NCBI GenBank assembly: GCA_025356435.1
Contig: JANXSY010000238.1
Location: 1-54,510 of the forward strand
Length of the DNA: 54,510 nucleotides
Direction of reading: 5' to 3'
Origin: Isosphaeraceae bacterium
Lineage (GTDB): Bacteria > Planctomycetota > Planctomycetia > Isosphaerales > Isosphaeraceae
The number at the start of each line of letters is the position of its first letter. Within the stretch, counting starts at the first letter, position 1. This document shows, piece after piece, positions 42,586 to 50,547 of the stretch. The translations under genes and the position numbers were made by a program. Under the pieces are notes generated by a model. It made no database searches. It had not been told where the DNA came from and saw only the letters and a list, made by a program, of their open reading frames with translations.

Positions 42586-45363
42586 CTACTTCGGCGCGAC
42601 GGCCGTCCCGGCCATCCGGTCGTTGAGATAGCGACCGGGGAAGAGGAACTCGTGGCCGACGTAGACGAACGGCAGGGCGAGGGCCAGAACCAGTCCGCCG
42701 TAGGAACGGATCGCGGCGTACTGGCTGGTCACCGGGATCAGTTCGAACATCGTGTCGAGGACGAGCAGCGGAATCCACCGGGTTGCCTCGCGCCAGGCGA
42801 GCCGGTATCGCGAGGGCCGTCGGCCGTTTGACTTGACCACGGTCACGCCGAAAATCAGGCCGCCCAGGCCGCCTCGGATCACGAACGCCAGCAAGACCCA
42901 GAGCAGCGACTGGAAGAGGAAGATGGTGTCGTAAAGTTCTTCGCTCGGCTCGCTCGGGTCCATGATCCGCTTGAAGTATGCCCAGACCAGCAGCGACGTG
43001 ATGGTGACGGCGGGAAAGAGCCAGGTCTTGAGGGTCGCCGTGAGCAGGGTATAGGCCGCGTGGCCAATCCGTCGGCCCGGCGACTGGTCAGGATGGAGCT
43101 CGCGGGTGCGGTCGAGGTCAGACCGAAACTCGGAGATCGCGATGTAGGGCGTCTCCAGGCGACAGAGCCGTTCGAGCATCTCGATCGCGTGGCCGGGCAC
43201 CGGGGCACCGACCGGGACTGGCGGCCCAGCGCTCGTCTCGGCCTTCGCGCTCAGAGCGCAGATCGCGACCCGTCGGAGCAGTTCGAGCGAACGGCCCTGG
43301 TCGGTGTCGTCAGTGATCTCATGCCGATCGCCGGAGATCGGGTCGAGGTCAGCGTCGATCAGGAGGACGCGGCCGTCGGGCTGGACCCAGACGCCGTCAA
43401 GGGCGAGCCGGTCGGGCAGCGTGCCGTCGTCGCAGGCGGCGTCCAGCTCGGCGGCAAGCGCCTCAAGCATCTCTCTCGCGGCGTGCCAGTCGAGCGGCCC
43501 TCGTATCCGCGTGACATCGGCAAGCGGGAGGCCATTGGGCGCGACGAAGGCGTCCCAGACCCAGCCGTCCTGCTCGCCCGAGTTAAGCCAGCGAGGGCGG
43601 GCGAGGCGGCCGACGTCGCACCGGGCGGCGGAGACGTGCGGGGTCGATAGAGGTCTGAGGATGATCCAGACCGTCCGCCCAAGGCCTGGATCTTCGCCGA
43701 GCAGGAGGCGACGCTCGGCCGTCCAGACGAGCGCCCCGTCGACATTGAAGGGGCCGACCGAGTCGGGCATGTCGTCGGGCCGGGAGACGTCGAGTTCGAT
43801 CGGCGACGCCTCGGCCGGTCCGCGCCGGCCTCGTCTCCGCAGCCGCCTGGGAAGGCTGACGACCGCTGTTCGGCTCAGGATCTCGTGCAGGCCCCGCCAG
43901 CCGTTTGAAGCCCGAGCCGTCAGGAAGAGCAGCGGCACCGACGCAAGTTGGATCAGCAGCCCCACACCTAATGTCGACCGGAACGACCCGGTCGGTGAGA
44001 TCAGGGCATAAGCCCTCGTTGGTACGATCACGATCGCGGCGAAGATCGACACCCTCGCCATCGCCTCGGCCCAGCCGGCGCGTCCGCCCTGGCTCACCGA
44101 GATCACCCGCAGGCCAAACAGTCGCTTGCCCGGCGTGGCCTGGCCAACGGCCTCGGACAGGGCGAAATAGGCAAACAAGATCAGCCCCGAATAGATCTCT
44201 CCCAGGCGGATGCCCCCGGTCGGCCTTATTCGTCCATAAGTCGAGATGAGCGTCTCGTAAACGAGGACGATCGGGATGAGCGTGATCCCCTTGTCGGTCA
44301 CATAAGCCGCGATCCGCAGGCCGATCCGACCGAGCGTCACGCGACCGGGCAGGAACGGTTCGAGGGCCTCGCGGAACTCTTCGAGGTTGCGGTAACGACG
44401 CTTGCGGTCGCGTTCCAGGCCCCGAAGGACGACCTCATCGAGCGCCGACCAGACCTCCGGCCGAAGCGAGCGGACAGGTCGGGCCGACTCGGTGACGATC
44501 CGCGCCAGGGCCACCGTCGCGTCGTTCGCCTCGTGGGGCGGCTTGCCGGTCAGGAGGAAGAAGAGGGTCGCGGCGACCGAGTAGACGTCGCTCCGCTCGT
44601 CGATCACCTCCCCCTTGATCTGCTCAGGAGAGGCGTAGTGCGGCGTGCCGAGGAACGACCCGGTCCGGGTCAGGTTCGAGTCAGAGGCGACAAGCGACTT
44701 TGAGAGGCCGAAGTCGCCGATCTTGACGCGATCTTCGAGGTCAAGGAAGCAGTTGGACGGCTTGACATCGCGGTGGATCACCCCGAGCTTGTGCGCCTCT
44801 TCCAGCCCCTCGATCACGTCCATGATCTTGAGGACAGCCCCGGTCTGGGGGAGCGGCCCCTGCCTCTCGACGAGGTCTTTGAGGGTGTGCCCCGGCATCA
44901 GCTCCATGACGATATAGGGCCAGCCGTTGGCCTGGTCGGCGGCAAGGACGAAGACGCATCGGGGGTGCGCGATCGAACTGGCCAGCCGTCCTTCCTGCAA
45001 GAACCGCTCGACCGCCTGGGCCGACGCCGTGAACTCGGGGGCGATCAGCTTGAGCGCCACGCGACGGCCCGAGACCTCCTCCTCCGCTTCATGGACCGAG
45101 CCCATTCCCCCCTGCCCTAGCTTCCTTACCAGCCGATAACCGCCAATCGACTCGGGCAGCACGACCGGACTGCCTGGCGCAGAGCCCAAAGCAACGGTGG
45201 CCGACCCGCGATGAAAGTCGACCGTCGCGTCAGAACCAACCTCGGTCGCGACGGGGCCGCTCGCACTCGAACCTGGCAGGGCCTGGCCGCAGTACGCGCA
45301 GAAGGAGGGCCGTTCGCCCGAATAATCGATATTGCGGAAGCACCGCAGGCAGCTCAAGGCCAT
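42586..45363 (-). CDS. zinc-ribbon Ser/Thr kinase with RDD, pseudokinase and second RDD
   Basis: A 925-residue protein. Residues 5-25 form a zinc ribbon (C5, C8, C22, C25). Residues ~76-335 are a complete Hanks-type kinase: GQGGMGSV loop, Lys105, HRDVKPSN with D199, DFG at 217-219, and the activation segment ending ASPEQ. Residues ~345-500 form an RDD-type membrane domain ending GLHEILSRTAVV. Residues ~540-755 look like a degenerate kinase (LGRTVWIILRPL in place of VAIK; DRLALDGVWV in place of HRD; LIDADLD in place of DFG). Residues ~765-925 look like a second RDD domain ending RYLNDRMAGT. The start at 45363 is preferred; 45378 is possible. It is divergent from the zinc-ribbon gene at 45572. 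Confidence 0.85.
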   Translation of the reverse strand: MALSCLRCFRNIDYSGERPSFCAYCGQALPGSSASGPVATEVGSDATVDFHRGSATVALGSAPGSPVVLPESIGGYRLVRKLGQGGMGSVHEAEEEVSGRRVALKLIAPEFTASAQAVERFLQEGRLASSIAHPRCVFVLAADQANGWPYIVMELMPGHTLKDLVERQGPLPQTGAVLKIMDVIEGLEEAHKLGVIHRDVKPSNCFLDLEDRVKIGDFGLSKSLVASDSNLTRTGSFLGTPHYASPEQIKGEVIDERSDVYSVAATLFFLLTGKPPHEANDATVALARIVTESARPVRSLRPEVWSALDEVVLRGLERDRKRRYRNLEEFREALEPFLPGRVTLGRIGLRIAAYVTDKGITLIPIVLVYETLISTYGRIRPTGGIRLGEIYSGLILFAYFALSEAVGQATPGKRLFGLRVISVSQGGRAGWAEAMARVSIFAAIVIVPTRAYALISPTGSFRSTLGVGLLIQLASVPLLFLTARASNGWRGLHEILSRTAVVSLPRRLRRRGRRGPAEASPIELDVSRPDDMPDSVGPFNVDGALVWTAERRLLLGEDPGLGRTVWIILRPLSTPHVSAARCDVGRLARPRWLNSGEQDGWVWDAFVAPNGLPLADVTRIRGPLDWHAAREMLEALAAELDAACDDGTLPDRLALDGVWVQPDGRVLLIDADLDPISGDRHEITDDTDQGRSLELLRRVAICALSAKAETSAGPPVPVGAPVPGHAIEMLERLCRLETPYIAISEFRSDLDRTRELHPDQSPGRRIGHAAYTLLTATLKTWLFPAVTITSLLVWAYFKRIMDPSEPSEELYDTIFLFQSLLWVLLAFVIRGGLGGLIFGVTVVKSNGRRPSRYRLAWREATRWIPLLVLDTMFELIPVTSQYAAIRSYGGLVLALALPFVYVGHEFLFPGRYLNDRMAGTAVAPK

Positions 45364-45571
45364 GTCGGGTCGTCCCATCCGAGATCAGTATCCCCGCGAT
45401 TGATTCTACGGGAATCGGCCCGCCTTGCGAGGGGTTACGCCCGTCGACCGCGTCGAAGCCCCTCTCAACCTTGACAAGAGGATTGCCTCCGGTCGCGACT
45501 TTCTCTATGCTCGCGCTGTCATCGGTCGACGGTCTCCGCGATCGAGACGTCTCTATCCGAGGGCCTTCGGC

Positions 45572-46138
45572 ATGCTCAATTCCCTCATTGCCTGCGCCCG
45601 ATGCACCGAATCGAATCACCCCTCGACCCGGTTCTGCTCCAAGTGTGGCCTGCCGCTCGGCTCGATGCAGCCCGACGCGGGGGTGGGCTCCGATGCCCTC
45701 GGCACCTATGAGGCCCCCGAGCCCGCCGACCCCGACACCAGCCGCTCGATCCGCGACCTCGTCTCGCGTTGCGGCCTCGCGTCGACACCATCCGGGCACG
45801 GCTGGCGGGTCATCGTGCCGAGGCCGCTCGACCGTCGTCAGGCTGTCTACATCGGCTTCGTGGGGACCGATCACGAACAGCGGCCGATCCTCTCGCTGAT
45901 CTCGATCTGTGGGCCAGCGACCGACCGCGACGCCCGGTTTCTGCTCAAGCTCAACGCCCGGATCGTTGAGGGGCACTTCGCGATCAAGACCCTCCGAGGC
46001 GAAGAATACTTCGTCGTCATCCAGAATATCGCCTCCGACCAGGCTGCCAAGGTTGACGCCGCAAACCTCGTCCGACGAATCGCCGAAGCCGCCGACGAAT
46101 TCGAAGACCGCCTCTCACGCGGCCGTGACCTCTACTGA
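45572..46138 (+). CDS. zinc-ribbon protein with YbjN/secretion-chaperone-like domain
   Basis: A 188-residue protein. The N-terminus has a zinc ribbon CARC-x11-CSKC, and residues ~55-185 form an alpha-beta domain (SIRDLVSRCGL, GWRVIVPRPLDRRQAVYIGFV, LKLNARIVEGHFAIKTLRGEEYFVVIQNI, AANLVRRIAEAADEFEDRLSR). That order of strands and long helices resembles YbjN or type III secretion chaperone folds; the assignment is tentative. It is divergent from the kinase gene, which also has a zinc ribbon, so the two may work together. Its stop overlaps the stop of the convergent glycosyltransferase gene by seven bases. Confidence 0.7.
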   Translation: MLNSLIACARCTESNHPSTRFCSKCGLPLGSMQPDAGVGSDALGTYEAPEPADPDTSRSIRDLVSRCGLASTPSGHGWRVIVPRPLDRRQAVYIGFVGTDHEQRPILSLISICGPATDRDARFLLKLNARIVEGHFAIKTLRGEEYFVVIQNIASDQAAKVDAANLVRRIAEAADEFEDRLSRGRDLY

Positions 46139-47739
46139 CCCGGTGACATGTCGTAGATGGCGATGGTCTTGTCGTCGGTATAGGCCACGGGGACCAGCCG
46201 GTCGAGCCGGGAGAAATAGCCCACCGGACCCCAAGGCCCATACTGGAGCGACGCTGAGACCGCAACGTATCGGGTCGAGACTGTCAGCTCGGCGGGCATG
46301 TGCTGCGGGACCTGGTTGGCCGTGATCAGGAAGGTCTTGGCCCTGATGCCATACACCTTCGGATAGATATCTCCGAAGTAGAACAAGGTGAGCGACGGGA
46401 AGCCGTCCTGGATCTTCGCCAGCGAGATCAAGCCCTGGCCCCAGTCGAGATTCGAGTCGGCCAGGATGCGACGGCCACCGATCGGCCCGCCCGCTGCGAC
46501 GTTAAAATACGTCAATTCGTGCGGGTGGATCGAGGCGACGGCAACCCCCTGACCGATCAGCCCGACGCCGAGAATCCACCTCCAGGCACCGCGACGCTCG
46601 GCCAGGGCGGAGACCCAGACGACCGCCAACGGAGCGAGCGGGAGTAGATATCGCAGCCCATAGTTCCGCTTCGACCCCACCATTGCGACCGCCAGGAACG
46701 CCGCGATCGCGAGCGGAAACAGCCAGTCTCGCCGAGTCGAGGAGAGACGGATCGCCGCCAACCCTCGCGCCGACAGCAGGAGCCAGCACGCCAGGGGCAG
46801 CTTCACCGCCAGGGCGACAGGGTAATAGAACCACCAGCCTGTCATCCGCCGCTCGCCCAGGAGATAGCTCGGCCCGCCGTTCTTCTGGTGCCGCATCTGT
46901 GTCGCAAACCCCACCCAATCCTGCGGGATCGGCGTCTCGACAAGCCGCGTGATGCTGCCCGGCACCGTCGGATGGTCGCCCACCCGTTCGCTGAGCGGAA
47001 GGAGAGCGAAGCCGGTCACCAGCAGGTTTACCGCGACCAGGATCAGGCCATAGCCAGCCATCCCGCCGACCACGGTCCGGGCGATCTTCAGAGGCCCGCG
47101 TTCACCGCTCCGCCAGAGGTCAATGACCCAGATCAGGGCCAGGATCGGGGGGATCAACACCGTGGTGAACTTGCACGAGAACGCCAGACCACCGACCGCC
47201 GCCCCGGCCGCGAAGGCCCGTCGACTGCCGGTCTCAAGGAACCGCCAAAACAGGAGGAACATCGCCGTCGTGCCTGCGACCAGCGGCGCTTCCATCGTGA
47301 CGAGGGCACCGTGGGCGAGCAGGTTCGGGCTGAGCGTGAAGAGGATCGCCGCGATCGCCATCGCCCTCGGGCCATAGAGCCGACGGCTCCACCCCACGGT
47401 CAGGGCGAAGGTCAAGAGCCAAATCCAGAGCGAACAGATCCGGACCATCGGCAACAAAGTCGCCTGATTGGCGATGACGTCGTCGATCAGCCTGCCACGG
47501 CCGATCGCCCAGAAGACCAGACCGGCCTGAAGCTTGAAGAACGTCATCGGCGAGCCCATGCGGGCGATCCTGACGTTCTCACCGGTTCGCCACCACTCCG
47601 AGGCGATTTCGAGGTAGGCCGACTCGTCGTAAGTCGCCGAGCTGACGAGGGCCTGGTGGACCATCAGGCCAAGGCCCAACGTCCCTGAGCAGGCGACGAC
47701 GATCCAACACCAACGAGGGGTCTTATAAGAACTTTCCAT
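46132..47739 (-). CDS. GT39-type membrane glycosyltransferase (PMT/ArnT-like)
   Basis: A 535-residue polytopic membrane protein with about 11-12 hydrophobic segments. The first periplasmic loop has the acidic YDESAYLEIA typical of dolichyl-phosphate-mannose-protein mannosyltransferase-like (PMT/ArnT) enzymes, whose catalytic Asp lies there; PNLLAHGALVTMEAP is in the next loop. GSKRNYGLRYLLPLAPL and a C-terminal soluble tail (LDWGQGLISLAKIQ) follow. It transfers a sugar from a lipid carrier to a protein or lipid acceptor. It is 59 bases after the Gfo/Idh-like gene on the same strand. Confidence 0.88.
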   Translation of the reverse strand: MESSYKTPRWCWIVVACSGTLGLGLMVHQALVSSATYDESAYLEIASEWWRTGENVRIARMGSPMTFFKLQAGLVFWAIGRGRLIDDVIANQATLLPMVRICSLWIWLLTFALTVGWSRRLYGPRAMAIAAILFTLSPNLLAHGALVTMEAPLVAGTTAMFLLFWRFLETGSRRAFAAGAAVGGLAFSCKFTTVLIPPILALIWVIDLWRSGERGPLKIARTVVGGMAGYGLILVAVNLLVTGFALLPLSERVGDHPTVPGSITRLVETPIPQDWVGFATQMRHQKNGGPSYLLGERRMTGWWFYYPVALAVKLPLACWLLLSARGLAAIRLSSTRRDWLFPLAIAAFLAVAMVGSKRNYGLRYLLPLAPLAVVWVSALAERRGAWRWILGVGLIGQGVAVASIHPHELTYFNVAAGGPIGGRRILADSNLDWGQGLISLAKIQDGFPSLTLFYFGDIYPKVYGIRAKTFLITANQVPQHMPAELTVSTRYVAVSASLQYGPWGPVGYFSRLDRLVPVAYTDDKTIAIYDMSPGQ

Positions 47740-47798
47740 CGCGATCTCGCCGGGAGTTCCTGTGCCGGACCGGTTGACGGCAGGTGGCCTCGCCTACC

Positions 47799-48791
47799 CT
47801 AGGAGAGTCGAAGGATGAGGCGAGAGACGGACACCGCATCTTGCCAGTTCGGCGCAACCGGCTCTGACTGACAGACGGCGCGGTGGAAGTGGGCGTTGAG
47901 CAACTCGCCGGTCGACGGCTCGACGGCAAGGCGTTCGTCGTGCGTGCCTGTTGAGTCGGTCCAGACGACCCGGTCTGGCAATTCGAGCCAGGCCGCCCCT
48001 CGCTCGGCGAAGACTTGCAACCCGGGAGCGGGGAGGTGTTGCGCGGCCTCGCCCCAGACCCCTCGATGGTAGCGGGCGATCGTTAACTGGGCCAAGGCAC
48101 CGTCAGGGAAGGCGACCGTCAGCGACTCGACGTCATGGTCTCGCGGACTCGCTCCAGCGACCATCACCCCCCCGGTGCCCTGGACAGAGATCGGCTCGGC
48201 CTGGAAGACGAACCGGCACCAGTCGAGGAGATAGGTCCCGGGATCGATCAGGAGCGGGGCGGGGGCAATCTGGCTCGACGGGCCAGGCTGGCCGTAGCGG
48301 TCGAACCCCGAGAGCCGCACCTGCCCGATCACGAGCCGGGGCGGGCCGAGCGAGGTTGCCAGAAGCTCGCGAAGCCGGAGCGTCGCGGGATAGAACCGGC
48401 GTGCGAATTCGGGAAAGAAGGTCGTCGGCGACGATCGAAAGTGGCTGTCGAGCCGCTCAACCACCTCGGGCTCTCGCGCTAGCGGCAAGGCGCAGTAGAT
48501 CGGCTTGCCGCTCTGGGCCGCAAGCTCCAGCGCATGGAGGCCGAACCACTGTGGGCCGAGCAGATAGATGACATCGACGTCGTCGCGCCCGATCAGGTGA
48601 GAGAGCCCTTCGGCCGAGTCGCAGCCCAGGACATTGGCCTCAAGATCGGCCCGGCGGGCAACCTGGTCGTAAACGGCGGTGACGCGAAACCGGTCGGCCA
48701 TCCGGGCAAGCGCCGGCCTGTGCCGGGCCTCCCAAAGGCGGCCGAGCCCGATCACCCCGACGCGGAGCCGGACCTGCTTCGTCGCCGCCAA
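47799..48791 (-). CDS. Gfo/Idh/MocA-like protein lacking the catalytic EKP motif
   Basis: A 330-residue two-domain protein of the Gfo/Idh/MocA oxidoreductase fold. It has the Rossmann GVIGLGRLWEARH (residues 12-24), DVDVIYLLGP, and the C-terminal beta-sheet domain (LLIDPGTYLLDWCRFVF, ESLTVAFPDGALAQL). In active members GKPVYCEKP carries the catalytic Lys; here residues 97-103 read KPIYCALP, so Glu-Lys is replaced by Ala-Leu. It probably binds a nucleotide or sugar without dehydrogenase activity. The start is TTG at 48791 behind a GGGGGAGGGGG stretch. It is upstream of the glycosyltransferase in one unit. Confidence 0.85.
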   Translation of the reverse strand: MAATKQVRLRVGVIGLGRLWEARHRPALARMADRFRVTAVYDQVARRADLEANVLGCDSAEGLSHLIGRDDVDVIYLLGPQWFGLHALELAAQSGKPIYCALPLAREPEVVERLDSHFRSSPTTFFPEFARRFYPATLRLRELLATSLGPPRLVIGQVRLSGFDRYGQPGPSSQIAPAPLLIDPGTYLLDWCRFVFQAEPISVQGTGGVMVAGASPRDHDVESLTVAFPDGALAQLTIARYHRGVWGEAAQHLPAPGLQVFAERGAAWLELPDRVVWTDSTGTHDERLAVEPSTGELLNAHFHRAVCQSEPVAPNWQDAVSVSRLILRLS

Positions 48792-48998
48792 AGCCCCCTC
48801 CCCCCAACCTTACCCGATCGTCCGCGGCCGCTCATCTTCCCCCCCGACATCGAGGCCTATCATCGCAGGGTGGGGAGATTTCGGCCACCCAACTTCCCCA
48901 CGCAGGCCGCGAAGTCCGTATACTAAAGGGGTCCAGGAGGCCCCGCGACGGTCGTCGTCGAGTGTCGAGAGCGGGCCTCTCCCTGATCGAGTTCCTCA

Positions 48999-50282
48999 AT
49001 GGCGACCGACTCGCTGCCGCCGGTTGGGCCTGAAATCGAAGCCGAAGCCGAGCCCGCCGTCGACTCGCATTCGGCGAACGAAGACGTTTACGGGCTCCAC
49101 GGCGTCGACCTCCGGGAGAAGGCGCTACCGATCCGCCCCGGCGACCTCACCCGCCTCCTCCTCGCGCAGCCCGACCTCAGCGACAACGACCGTAGGCTGC
49201 TCGGCAAGTTCGGCCCCCGCCTCGGCTCGTTCTTCCACAACGAGTTCTATCAGCGGCTTCGCGACCTGAAAGAGACCTACGCCGCCCTCGACCCTGACTC
49301 TGACTACGCCCACATCGAAGGCCATAGCCGGGTTGCGACCGAGACCCTTGACGAGGAATTCCTCAAGCTTTTAGAGGCCACGCTCGAACGGGCCAACTAC
49401 CACCGGCTTCGCAACGACGTGATCAAGGAGGCCATTGAGGCTCCCAACGAACTGGGGCTAAACTACGTCCCCGACTTCACGCTGTTCGAGCACCTGAAGG
49501 TCTACGCAAGGGGCTTCACGACGCTCACCCGCGTCTCGCGGAACCTCAAGTCCAAGTTTCGCAAGCGGACCGCCGTCCTTGACGCCTATCAGCGGCTGAT
49601 CGTGATCCTCAAGTTCCGCGAGGGGATCAAGCCGGGACCGCACGTCCGCAGCGACGCCGTCTACTTGCGGATGTTCAAGGACGTGCCGCACGTCGATATG
49701 GAGATGCACCTCCCTGAGCAGGGGACGCGGGTCAAGATGCGCTGGGTCGACAAGGCCCAGATTGCCTCACCCCTGATGGTCGGCCTGCCGACAGTCGCCG
49801 CCAAGCTCCTGATCGCCGCGACCCTCTCCCCCGCTCTGCTCGGCACGGCCCTCTTCGCCCCCCTGAGCGCGGGGGTAAACTCCTTCTTCGGATTCCAGCG
49901 GGCGAAGCAGAAGCACCTCTCGCACATGATCCGCAACCTCTATTACCTCACCCTCGCCAACAACAGCAGCGTCCTTACCCGCCTGATCGACTCGGCCGAG
50001 GAGGAAGATTACAAGGAGACGCTCCTCTCTTACTTCTTCCTCTTGCAGCATCACGACCCTGATAGTGGACTCCAGCCCGAGGTGCTCGACGCCAAGATCG
50101 AGGCGTTCCTCAAGGGCGTGACCGGCTTCGAGATCAACTTCGAGATCGAAGACGCCCTGAGCAAGCTCTACCGGCTCGGACTTGCTGACCTCGGCACCGA
50201 TGGCCGCATCCGCGTGACCCCGCTCGAAGAGGCGCTGGTCAACCTCGAACGGCGCTGGGCCAAGTCTTACCAGACGGGATAA
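48999..50282 (+). CDS. DUF3754/TMEM143-like membrane protein
   Basis: A 427-residue protein of the DUF3754 type, whose eukaryotic relative is TMEM143. The soluble N-terminal part has EAPNELGLNYVPDFTLFEHLKVYARG and LIVILKFREGIKPGPHVRSDAVYLRMFKDVPHVDMEMHLPE. A hydrophobic pair (KLLIAATLSPALLGTALFAPLSAGVNSFFGF) follows near residues 267-300, and then a conserved helical region (NLYYLTLANNSSVLTRLIDSAEEEDYKETLLSYFFLL). Function is unknown. The start at 48999 has no clear ribosome binding site. It is divergent from the Gfo/Idh-like gene by 207 bases. Confidence 0.85.
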   Translation: MATDSLPPVGPEIEAEAEPAVDSHSANEDVYGLHGVDLREKALPIRPGDLTRLLLAQPDLSDNDRRLLGKFGPRLGSFFHNEFYQRLRDLKETYAALDPDSDYAHIEGHSRVATETLDEEFLKLLEATLERANYHRLRNDVIKEAIEAPNELGLNYVPDFTLFEHLKVYARGFTTLTRVSRNLKSKFRKRTAVLDAYQRLIVILKFREGIKPGPHVRSDAVYLRMFKDVPHVDMEMHLPEQGTRVKMRWVDKAQIASPLMVGLPTVAAKLLIAATLSPALLGTALFAPLSAGVNSFFGFQRAKQKHLSHMIRNLYYLTLANNSSVLTRLIDSAEEEDYKETLLSYFFLLQHHDPDSGLQPEVLDAKIEAFLKGVTGFEINFEIEDALSKLYRLGLADLGTDGRIRVTPLEEALVNLERRWAKSYQTG

Positions 50283-50447
50283 GAACCGGCTCGGGTCTCT
50301 TATCCCTTGACGAATCCCGAGTGTTAAACAAGAATCCAAGGACAGTCCAGACTCGAACCGTCGCCCCCTCGCTTCCGTAGAAGAACTCGGCGAGCGGCGT
50401 CTCTATGACGCGCGAGATGCCGTCTGGCCCATTGCCCCGTGAGGGGC

Positions 50448-50453
50448 TACAAT
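50448..50453 (+). promoter_or_regulatory. candidate -10 box before the resB-like gene
   Basis: TACAAT 95 bases before the start at 50548. The best -35 (CTGGCC, 18-base spacer) is poor. The rest of the 265-base gap 50283-50547 shows no gene. Confidence 0.3.
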
Positions 50454-50547
50454 AACGGTGTAGGGAGCTGTCGAGCCGAGTCGAGACGACTGTCCCGCCT
50501 TCAAGCCCCGCCCCGACGCCCTCCCCGCCGTCTCAGGTGACGCATCC

